Shown: positions 53,833 through 62,085 of the stretch, piece after piece
Position numbering within the stretch: the first letter of the stretch is position 1
Layout of the letters: each line of letters opens with the position of its first letter
Assembly: GCF_900110835.1 (NCBI RefSeq)
Contig: NZ_FOJG01000001.1
Coordinates: forward strand, 2,821,499-2,885,498
Direction of reading: 5' to 3'
DNA length: 64,000 bases
Source: Chitinophaga arvensicola
Lineage (GTDB): Bacteria > Bacteroidota > Bacteroidia > Chitinophagales > Chitinophagaceae
Made by a program: the position numbers and the translations under genes
The notes under the pieces: generated by a model
Told to the model about the DNA's origin: nothing
The model's input: only the letters and a program-made list of their open reading frames with translations
The model's database searches: none

Positions 53833-55485
53833 ATGATCAGACATTCATTATTACGGATATCAGCGTTTTTATTATTGCTGGCCGGTAGTTGTAACAAACC
53901 GGCATTATTTGAACATAACGTTGCCACCGACTCGTTGCCTCCTGCTATCAGGAAGAAAGTACTGGTGATAGCCATTGAAGGTGCACGCGGACAGGTAGTG
54001 CGGGATGCTGACATTCCCAATATGAAGGCGCTGTTACCCAACAGTATCTATAGCTGGGATGCGGTAACAGATACGGCTACTGCCGATGCGGCGTCCTGGG
54101 CCAGTCTGTTTACGGGAGTTATTAATTATAAAAATGGGGTATCCGGTGCGGCCTATACAGGGAACCAATTCACGGCCTATCCTGCTTTCACGCAGCGGTT
54201 TGGTGAAAGAAAACTGGATATTACCGCTATCAGCAGCAGCACTTCGCTCAATGATACCCTGCTGAAGGGAAACACACTGGTAAAGACCACCGGTAATGAT
54301 GCCGCCACCAAAGACAGTGCCGTGGGGAGATTGCAGCACAGCGATCCTGATATACTGGTAGTGGCACTCAGCAGTGTACATACAGCAGGTGTAAATAATG
54401 GATTCTCGGATAACGCTGATGCTTACACGACAGCTATTCACCAGGCAGATGCTTATATAGGAGAGGTATTGGGCGCTATGCGCAGCCGTAAAAATTATGC
54501 TTCCGAAGACTGGCTGGTGATCATTGCCTCCAATCATGGTGGTACAGATCAGGGCACTTATGGAGGAAGCAGTTTTGCGGAGCGTAATAACTTCCTGTTG
54601 TATTACAACAGGAGTTTTACAGGTAAGATGCAGGAGATGCCTTTGCTGAATGTGCCTTATGAAGGCACTTTCCCCTTCTTCTACCGGAAGGATGGAAAAG
54701 ATCATGCAGCTTATACAAAGGACGAAGCCTTTCATTTTGGGGATGCACAGAACTTTACGATTGAGTTTAACATACAAACTACCTATGCCGGTGGTGATGA
54801 CCATGGTATTGTGTCAAATAAAAACTGGGGCTCCGGAGGAAATATTGGCTGGGTAATATATAAAACCAGCGGCAACATCCGGCTCAACTACCGTGGGGCC
54901 TCGGCATCCAGGATAGACGTGCGTACCGGGCCGCCGGTAGCAGATGGTAAATGGCATCATATCACGGTGACCTTCGACCGGCAGGGGGTAGTGAATTTTT
55001 ATAAAGATGGAAAGTACTTTGTTTCCGGGCCCAGTATTAAAGGCATGGGCACTGTTGATGCAGGACTTCCTTTTGTGGTGGGTACTGATGGTACGCTGAA
55101 CTACACCGACGGCTCTTCCGGCGATAACTATATTGCAGATATCCGCGTCTGGAACAGTGTATTGCCGGAATCAGTGATCTACGACTGGGCCTTCCGGCCG
55201 GTTACCCCGCTGCATCCGGCCTATTCTTCACTGATCGGTTACTGGAAAGCAAACGAAGGTCCTACGGGCAATATCATCAGGGACTATAGCCGTACCGGGG
55301 CAGATCTGGTCATCTCCAATGGTTTGCAATGGGATGTAAAAAAAGATATCCTGAATCCTTCAGATGTGGATGCCACTTTGCTGGTACCTCATTCCATGGA
55401 TCTGGCAGTGAACGCACTGGCCTGGATGGGCGTGAAAATGCAGCAGGGCTGGCAACTGGATGGGAAAACAGCGATTGTGCAATAA
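53833..55485 (+). CDS. LamG lipoprotein with degenerate alkaline-phosphatase-like domain (copy 2)
   Basis: The 550-residue lipoprotein (AGSC, Cys20) is a tandem paralogue of the gene before it, with the same domain order. The active site has decayed further: Glu49 in place of the first Asp (AIEG), Asp85 at the nucleophile position (TADAASW), Val187 instead of the conserved His, and SNHGG with Asn234 instead of Asp. Only His235 remains. The LamG part (NKNWGSGGNIGWVI, GKWHHITVTFDRQG, FYKDGKYF) is intact, which suggests selection for binding and not catalysis. It ends the long locus before a terminator. Confidence 0.82.
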   Translation: MIRHSLLRISAFLLLLAGSCNKPALFEHNVATDSLPPAIRKKVLVIAIEGARGQVVRDADIPNMKALLPNSIYSWDAVTDTATADAASWASLFTGVINYKNGVSGAAYTGNQFTAYPAFTQRFGERKLDITAISSSTSLNDTLLKGNTLVKTTGNDAATKDSAVGRLQHSDPDILVVALSSVHTAGVNNGFSDNADAYTTAIHQADAYIGEVLGAMRSRKNYASEDWLVIIASNHGGTDQGTYGGSSFAERNNFLLYYNRSFTGKMQEMPLLNVPYEGTFPFFYRKDGKDHAAYTKDEAFHFGDAQNFTIEFNIQTTYAGGDDHGIVSNKNWGSGGNIGWVIYKTSGNIRLNYRGASASRIDVRTGPPVADGKWHHITVTFDRQGVVNFYKDGKYFVSGPSIKGMGTVDAGLPFVVGTDGTLNYTDGSSGDNYIADIRVWNSVLPESVIYDWAFRPVTPLHPAYSSLIGYWKANEGPTGNIIRDYSRTGADLVISNGLQWDVKKDILNPSDVDATLLVPHSMDLAVNALAWMGVKMQQGWQLDGKTAIVQ

Positions 55486-55505
55486 AAAAGAGCGTATGAT
55501 AAATA

Positions 55506-55540
55506 AAGGCTCCGGGTAATTACATCCGGGGCCTTTTATA
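55506..55540. terminator. Terminator at the end of the triple SusCD locus
   Basis: AAAGGCTCCGG (55506-55516) pairs with CCGGGGCCTTT (55527-55537) with one G-U pair, followed by T residues. It lies 20 bp after the last lipoprotein gene and can also serve the convergent regulator gene. Confidence 0.85.
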
Positions 55541-55599
55541 TATATGCGGTGCAGTCTTTATTATTTTATTTTCAGGAAAAACGTAAACCTGCTTGTCCT

Positions 55600-58188
55600 T
55601 TAGTGGGTATGCCCGGTTATTTCCTGGAAGGATCTTTCAAAATCCTGTCCGTAGCTTTCTTTGTATTCTTTAGCAAACCGCTGGTACACTTCCTTGGCCA
55701 TGCCATGGCGTCCCAGCAGTATCAGCGCTTTACTTTTGTGCACCAATGCTTCTTCATTCAGCGTGTCAAAAAAGAACAGGCAGTTGCTAAGCCGCACAAT
55801 CAGTTCTGCGTCACTGGCCATATCGGTGGTCGTTAAAAAAGAGAGGATGGCATCCGTGATATAGTTGGAGATATCCGCCCGAATATGATCCAGCCATTCG
55901 TACTGGCTTGTTTTCAGGAAGGCACCTCTGCCGGCGATGTGCAATAACTCCAGCATCCAGTTCCGGTCCATCGGTGAGCGGGTTGCCGACAGCCTGATAT
56001 ATTGCTGGTAGTCGATGTAAATAGATTCGTTGTGTATTTCCAGCCGCCATTTGCCGGCTTCTTTTATTACCTGGTAATCGCCTACTTTCTCCAGCAGGTT
56101 CTTCAGTTTCAGGATATTAACGGAGTAATTGTTTTTGGCATCTTTCTGTAGTTTATCGGGCCATAGCGTGCTATAGAGTTTCTCCGGTGCAATGCCTTTG
56201 CCATCTTTTAATGAATAGATCAGCAGCAACAGGAATAATTCTTTTAAGAGCGGTGTAAATTGTTGTGTAATATCCTGGCCCTGTGCGTCAAATACTTCGA
56301 ACGGTCCGAAAAGAAAGATGGCTGCAATTTCCCTGTTTTCTTCTGCAGGAGGTGTGATAGCAGGTGGTACGGCTACCGGAACGGGTATATCCGCCGGCGC
56401 TTCACTTTCCACAAAGGGAGTTGCAAGGGCGGGGGCCGGCAGTGCAGCAGGTATCACTGCTTTAACAGGAGATTTTCTTTTCCGGTAGAGGAGGAAGCCA
56501 GCTCCTGCAGCAATTAATACTACAAACAGGTACCACCAGTATGCTTTTTTCTCTATAGGTGCAGCCGTCCACGGACCGGCTTCATTAGGTGGAAAAAAGA
56601 TCGTGTGTACTTTAACGTTGGTAATATTTTCTTTTGAATTATAGAGGGTAACTGCCACCAGTTTTTTACTGAGCGGGCAGTAATAGAGATCGGCAAAAGA
56701 AGCGATGTCATAAAATGAATACGGAATGGCATCACCCATCAATTGATATTCGGGTGTATGGAAGTTGCCCTTGATCAGTTGGAGGGAGGTATTGAATTTA
56801 TCGGTAGGATAAATAAGTGCATAGAAATCACTGCTGCCGGGAATGGTGATCATGCTGTTGGCAAAACAGAATTGCCGCTCCGGCTTGGGATATTCCAGCA
56901 CAGTATGGAAAGTCCGGTCCCGGATGCTATAGGCCATGAGGTCGTAGCTATATTGCGGGTTAATGCCCTGGTCGCCCGATTTGCTGCCATAGCCCCCCAC
57001 AATATAGAGGGTATCTTTCGCTGTATTCATACCCAGTGCGGTCAGGTAGCGGGGCATTGGTTTTTCGCCGCCGTAGGGTACTACTTCCCAGGTTTTGGTA
57101 GGGAAATGATAGCGTTGCAACAGGTTTTTATATTGTAATTGTCCGTAGCCACCCAGCACGTACAGGGAGGAGTCGACCGGAGAATAGCATTTATTCACCT
57201 GCCAGAATACGGTGAGGGAATCCGTGGTGAAGTTCACGTCCCATTCTTTCGTGGCGGCATCATAGGTGCTGACCCGTTTTTCATCTGCATAAAAATTATA
57301 CAGTTTATTATTAACGGGGTCAAAAACGGATTGATTACCGGGAGGCAGCAGCTGCCGGCTGCGGGCCAGTTTTTCCCCTTTGAGCTGCATATTGCTGAAA
57401 GATAGTTCGTATAACGAATCCAGTGATACGATATACAGTACCTCCCGTTTGCTGTCGAACGCTATGCTGGCAGCGCCTTTGGTGTTGAAGTCAAGCGCTT
57501 CTTCCCACTTCCGGTGCTTGGGCCGGATCCACAGGGGATTTCTGACTTCAGCTACTCTTTTTGCTACTTCATCTATGGCCTCATTTCCTTTGCTTTCGGA
57601 CAGGGGGAAGTAATGTTTCAGTTGTCCGTTTTCCCGGATCCGGATATCCCTGATATTCATCGGCGGAATATCCAGCGTCTGAAATCCTTCAAAGCTGTTG
57701 GCGCCAAAATAGATATTGCAGCAGGTACCGGCGGTAAAATTGCCTTTGCCTTTGCTGATAAGTTGGTCGTTCATATAGAATGACGCTTCCTGCAGGTGTG
57801 TATCGAATTTGATGCGCACCTGGCTCCAGTTGCCGAAAAGCCGCGATGAGTCTATATTATATCCCCCGATATAATTTTCCCCGATAACAAAATTAAGGCG
57901 GGCGAGCCGCTGGTTGTACACCAGGTCGATACTCTGGTGGGTACTGGTGATCAGCCGTACAATGTACCCGAAATAGGTTTCATGATAAGGCAGAAAGGTA
58001 AGATCGAAAGAGAGTTCGGTATTTTGTTGTAAACAGATGGGCGCAGTGGGCGTAAGGTGCAGGGACGTTCTTTTCTCCTGTACCACCTCATGGCTCAGGA
58101 ACTGCAAACCATGTGACTGGCAATATCCTTCGTGGCTAACAAGAAAAACAGCGCATACGCAAAAGATATATCTAAATATTCGATCCAT
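55600..58188 (-). CDS. Membrane-spanning SARP-like transcriptional regulator with LamG/kelch sensor
   Basis: The 862-residue protein has a signal peptide (to about residue 23), a LamG-like domain (about 50-190: WSQVRIKFDTHLQEASFYMNDQ), kelch-type repeats (about 230-530: SLYVLGGYGQL, PRYLTALGMNTAKDTLYIVGGYG), one transmembrane helix (about 551-568, then RKRK), a Pro/Ala-rich linker, and a winged helix of the SARP/OmpR type (about 622-720: LFGPFEVFDAQGQDI, LYSTLWPDKLQKDAKNNYSVNILKLKNLLEK) with helical repeats like a BTAD domain to the end. This is a one-component design: extracytoplasmic ligand sensing and DNA binding in one chain. It is divergent from the SusCD operon at 58934, its likely target. 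Confidence 0.82.
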   Translation of the reverse strand: MDRIFRYIFCVCAVFLVSHEGYCQSHGLQFLSHEVVQEKRTSLHLTPTAPICLQQNTELSFDLTFLPYHETYFGYIVRLITSTHQSIDLVYNQRLARLNFVIGENYIGGYNIDSSRLFGNWSQVRIKFDTHLQEASFYMNDQLISKGKGNFTAGTCCNIYFGANSFEGFQTLDIPPMNIRDIRIRENGQLKHYFPLSESKGNEAIDEVAKRVAEVRNPLWIRPKHRKWEEALDFNTKGAASIAFDSKREVLYIVSLDSLYELSFSNMQLKGEKLARSRQLLPPGNQSVFDPVNNKLYNFYADEKRVSTYDAATKEWDVNFTTDSLTVFWQVNKCYSPVDSSLYVLGGYGQLQYKNLLQRYHFPTKTWEVVPYGGEKPMPRYLTALGMNTAKDTLYIVGGYGSKSGDQGINPQYSYDLMAYSIRDRTFHTVLEYPKPERQFCFANSMITIPGSSDFYALIYPTDKFNTSLQLIKGNFHTPEYQLMGDAIPYSFYDIASFADLYYCPLSKKLVAVTLYNSKENITNVKVHTIFFPPNEAGPWTAAPIEKKAYWWYLFVVLIAAGAGFLLYRKRKSPVKAVIPAALPAPALATPFVESEAPADIPVPVAVPPAITPPAEENREIAAIFLFGPFEVFDAQGQDITQQFTPLLKELFLLLLIYSLKDGKGIAPEKLYSTLWPDKLQKDAKNNYSVNILKLKNLLEKVGDYQVIKEAGKWRLEIHNESIYIDYQQYIRLSATRSPMDRNWMLELLHIAGRGAFLKTSQYEWLDHIRADISNYITDAILSFLTTTDMASDAELIVRLSNCLFFFDTLNEEALVHKSKALILLGRHGMAKEVYQRFAKEYKESYGQDFERSFQEITGHTH

Positions 58189-58933
58189 TCTATCTAATAA
58201 GGAGTATAAAATAATTACCTGGCTAAGACGCTGGTGTAATTAATATCGGAATTCTATCAACGTGAACAGTAACATCAATAACTAACTCGTGGACAATATT
58301 TGTCCCGTTTATGCCAGTAGGTCGTTTTTAACTTGGTTGAACCAGGGTAACCATTCATCATCAAATTAGCTCCGTCAGTTGGCTCGTGGTACAGTACTTT
58401 TTAACGCTACATACTATCTCAGATTATCCCCGGAGCAATATTATAAAATTATTCCTAAGAATAATTAATTATTCCACTTTTTTAAAAATCGGGTGTCGCA
58501 CATCGCTTTCTGATGTTTTTAATTGAATTTAATATATTGATAATCATTTATTTAGAAGGGGTCTGAAAAATTAATTTCCCAATTAGTCGGTTCGTTAACC
58601 GGTTTATTAGGAACCCGTTAATTTATTGCAGCAGCATATTGAAGTAAAAGATTCCACGATCATGAAGCAATTTATATTCCTCCGGACAGGTATATCCCGT
58701 ATGATATGTTTCCATCAGACAACATCCTTATTAATACGTTTTGTTGATACGCATCAATAGTCGGCCGTAAAATATGTGTTGAATTTACCCTTTATACTTA
58801 GTAACCAAAATCAAGTATGTATGATGTACTGTATTCATTTCTTTCCACCGTAATGCCCGGTGGTGATCACCAGGAAGAATCAACCGGTGACTGTTTTGCA
58901 AAAAATAAATTTATCCAATGCAATAGTAACGTT
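58189..58933. other. Long divergent intergenic region with inverted repeats
   Basis: The 745 bp between the membrane-bound regulator and the SusC gene are AT-rich and show no convincing ORF or RNA gene. The notable part is 58586-58621, with overlapping inverted repeats. A short frame from ATG 58817 fuses to the SusC gene but lacks signal-peptide features and is judged to be leader. The region most likely holds two promoters and the regulator's binding sites. Confidence 0.6.
58586..58621. promoter_or_regulatory. Nested inverted repeats, possible operator
   Basis: CGGTT-CGTT-AACCG (58588-58601) overlaps TTAACCGGTT (58595-58604), which mirrors AACCCGTTAA (58612-58621) at 9 of 10 positions. One 20-mer (58591-58610) matches a half-site of the LacI operator at 5428-5447 at 8 of 10 positions. 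The binding protein could be the neighbouring SARP-like regulator or a LacI protein. Confidence 0.4.
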
Positions 58934-61900
58934 ATGAAAAAAATCTATTACCTATTCCTTTTAATATGTATCTGTCCGTTAGGTCTGCTTGCCCAGCAAA
59001 GGACCATTACCGGTAAAGTCACAGACGCCAAAGACGGCGCTCCCATACCGGGAGTAAGTGTAACGGTGAATGACAATGCTCCTGTCCGTTCCGGTGCCAC
59101 CACCAATGCCATGGGGGTATTCACGATCAATGTAGATGCCCGTGCCACAGAACTGGCGTTCTCCTTTATGGGAATGAAAGGCGCCATCGAAAGAATTAAT
59201 GGCCGTACTACCATTAACGTTAGTTTGTCGGCTGGTGAAGATCAGTTGGGCGAAGTAGTAGTAGTGGGATATGGTACCAAACGAAAAGAAACCCTCACCG
59301 GTGCGGTATCGAATATTACTGCCCGTGAAATCCAGACTTCCACCAACGTGAGCCTTGCCCAGAAAATCCAGGGTAAAGTTGCCGGCCTGATGGTACGTCA
59401 GCTGGGTGGTGAGCCGGGGAACTTCGATAACATGATTAATATACGTGGTTTCGGTACACCATTATATGTTATAGATGGTATTGTGAGAGATGGATCATCC
59501 GAATTCCAGCGACTGAACCCGGATGACGTAGAAAGCATTTCCTTCCTGAAGGATGCTTCTGCCGCCATCTATGGATTTAACGCCGGTAATGGTGTGGTGA
59601 TTGTTACCACAAAGAAAGGCGCCAAAGGTAAAACTGCTTTCAACTACTCCGGTACGGTGGGTATGATGAAACCAACCGATGTACCCCGCATGGCGAATGC
59701 CTCCGAATGGATGCAGATGCGTAACGACGCAGCGGTATTAGGTACCGGCGCTCCCTTCCTGTCGAAAGAAGAATTACAGAAATGGATCGACGGTGTTCCC
59801 GGCTATGGCTCTACCGACTGGTACGATGTTACCATGAAGAAAGCAGCCAACCAACATCAGCACAACCTGTCTGCTACCGGTGGAACCGACAAAACCCAGT
59901 ACTTCATGAGTATCGGTTATTTCGGCGAAGGTGGTTTGTTGCGTAGCAATGACCTGAACTACCAGCGTTTCAACCTGCGCTCCAACATCACTACCGAACT
60001 CACCAAGAACCTGAAAGCAGAGGTACTCATCGGTGGCCGTTATGACAAGAAAACTTCTCCCGGTGAAAACTTCTTCAACATCTTTAAAGGTACCCGCGTA
60101 ACGCTGCCTACAGAGCAGCCTTATGCCAACGGCAACCCGGAATATCCTGCGGTGGTAACACCTTCCAACCAGAATCCGCTGCTGCTGTCGCAGAGAGGCG
60201 CTACCGGTTACAGCGAAACGGTGAACCGCAACGTACAAACCTCCCTGGCACTGACTTATACCGTTCCTTTCGTAAAAGGGCTGTCCATAAAAGGACTGGC
60301 CGCATATGATATGAACAGCTACCAGGGAAAAGATGTATCCAAGCCCTATAATCTCTATACCTATGTAAATGAAGAATACATTAAGTCGCCACAGCGTGTA
60401 GGTACCGGCGCTATCAGCAACGGTTTTGGAAATGGCAACCGCCTTACTTTACAGACGCAGCTGAACTACAACACCAGCATTGCCCGCCAGCACAACATCG
60501 GAAGCTCCCTGGTATTTGAGCAACAGCAATCCTGGAACCGCAACGGTGACCTGAGAAGATTATATAGCTTTTATACCACCGATCAGCTTGGCGGTGCTTC
60601 CGAAGCAGGTATGACCAACGGTGGTAACGAAGGACAATCTGCCTACCAGTCCCTGTTAGGCCGCTTTAACTACGATTACAAATCAAAATACCTCATAGAA
60701 TTTGCGTTCCGTTACATGGGTAACTATGCGTATCCTTCTAACAGCAGATGGGGCTTTTTCCCGGTAATTTCCGGTGGATGGAGGGTGTCTGAAGAACCTT
60801 TCCTGAAAAACAAGGTTCCAGCGCTGTCTAACCTGAAACTGCGTGCTTCCCATGGTAAAATGGGTGAAGACGTGGGTGCGCCGTTTCAGTGGATTCCAGG
60901 TTTCTCCACCACAGGTGGCGGAAGATATGAATTTGTAAACGGTGCCCTGACCAATGGTGCAGCTGCTCCCGGTATTACCAATCCTAACCTTACCTGGGCC
61001 GTAAATACAACAACGGATCTGGGTATCGACATCGGTTTGTGGAACAACAAACTGGGGCTGGAAGCGGATGTATACCGTAAAACAAGAACAGGTTTGCCAG
61101 CGAGAAGGAATGTGTCTTTACCAAATACTTTCGGCGCCGGCTTACCGGAAGAAAACCTGAACAGCGACCGCGTACAGGGGGTGGAGTTTACCATTACGCA
61201 TAATAACCGCATTGGTGACTTCTCCTATAATATCTCCGCTAACTTCAACTTCTACCGTGCACAAAATCTGTATGTAGAAAGAGGTGCTTATCAGAACAGC
61301 TATGATAAATGGAGGAATGGTACCGACTACCGTTACAATGATGTGATCTGGGGATATACTTACCTCGGTCAGTTCCAGAACCAGGACGAAATTTCCAACT
61401 GGCCATTGCAGAATGGCGGACAGGCGAATATCCGCGAGTTGCCCGGCGATTTTAAATATGCTGACAATAACAACGATGGTGTAATAGATGACAGGGATAT
61501 GCTGCCGATGTTTACCGGTGCCAATGGTAACAACGACAACCAGAACCCAAGTGGTAAGAATCCAAAAATCAACTACGGTCTTTCTATTGGTGCAGCCTAT
61601 AAAGGTTTTGACCTGAACCTGCTGTTCCAGGGTTCTGCTATGTATACCGTACGCTTCAGCGAAGTATATGCAGAGATGCTGGCATTCCGTGGTAACACAC
61701 CCGCTTACTTCTTCGACAGATGGCATAAAGCAGATCCTTATGATCCAAAGAGTGCATGGGTTCCCGGCAAATGGCCAGCTTCCCGCTTTAACGGCGACGT
61801 AGGTAAAATGTATGCAGAAAGCTCTGTATGGAGAAAAGACGCTTCCTATGTGAGATTAAAAAGCCTGGAACTGGGTTATACTTTTGGTCCGCAGTTACTG

Positions 61901-62074
61901 CGTGGCAGCGGCATCCAGAAGATCAGGATCTTTGCCAACGGCTTTAACCTCTTCACGATTACAGATCCATTCGTAAAAGCGTTTGATCCTGAAAGACTGG
62001 AAGGTCTCTTCAATGCCGGTTTCAATTATCCCCTCACGAAGAATTACAATTTCGGGATCAACGTCAACTTCTAA
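58934..62074 (+). CDS. SusC/RagA TonB-dependent receptor
   Basis: From ATG 58934 the protein has 1046 residues beginning MKKIYYLFLLICICPLGLLAQQ, a clear signal peptide; the longer frame to 58817 adds 39 residues without signal character. A carboxypeptidase-like domain (ITGKVTDAKDGAPIPGVSVTV), VVVVGYGTKRKETLTGAVSN, plug (LYVIDGIVRDGSS, LKDASAAIYGFNAGNGVVIVTT) and a barrel ending NFGINVNF follow. There is no STN domain and no sigma/FecR pair, in keeping with control by the divergent membrane-bound regulator. Confidence 0.96.
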   Translation: MKKIYYLFLLICICPLGLLAQQRTITGKVTDAKDGAPIPGVSVTVNDNAPVRSGATTNAMGVFTINVDARATELAFSFMGMKGAIERINGRTTINVSLSAGEDQLGEVVVVGYGTKRKETLTGAVSNITAREIQTSTNVSLAQKIQGKVAGLMVRQLGGEPGNFDNMINIRGFGTPLYVIDGIVRDGSSEFQRLNPDDVESISFLKDASAAIYGFNAGNGVVIVTTKKGAKGKTAFNYSGTVGMMKPTDVPRMANASEWMQMRNDAAVLGTGAPFLSKEELQKWIDGVPGYGSTDWYDVTMKKAANQHQHNLSATGGTDKTQYFMSIGYFGEGGLLRSNDLNYQRFNLRSNITTELTKNLKAEVLIGGRYDKKTSPGENFFNIFKGTRVTLPTEQPYANGNPEYPAVVTPSNQNPLLLSQRGATGYSETVNRNVQTSLALTYTVPFVKGLSIKGLAAYDMNSYQGKDVSKPYNLYTYVNEEYIKSPQRVGTGAISNGFGNGNRLTLQTQLNYNTSIARQHNIGSSLVFEQQQSWNRNGDLRRLYSFYTTDQLGGASEAGMTNGGNEGQSAYQSLLGRFNYDYKSKYLIEFAFRYMGNYAYPSNSRWGFFPVISGGWRVSEEPFLKNKVPALSNLKLRASHGKMGEDVGAPFQWIPGFSTTGGGRYEFVNGALTNGAAAPGITNPNLTWAVNTTTDLGIDIGLWNNKLGLEADVYRKTRTGLPARRNVSLPNTFGAGLPEENLNSDRVQGVEFTITHNNRIGDFSYNISANFNFYRAQNLYVERGAYQNSYDKWRNGTDYRYNDVIWGYTYLGQFQNQDEISNWPLQNGGQANIRELPGDFKYADNNNDGVIDDRDMLPMFTGANGNNDNQNPSGKNPKINYGLSIGAAYKGFDLNLLFQGSAMYTVRFSEVYAEMLAFRGNTPAYFFDRWHKADPYDPKSAWVPGKWPASRFNGDVGKMYAESSVWRKDASYVRLKSLELGYTFGPQLLRGSGIQKIRIFANGFNLFTITDPFVKAFDPERLEGLFNAGFNYPLTKNYNFGINVNF

Positions 62075-62085
62075 AAGCACGCAAC

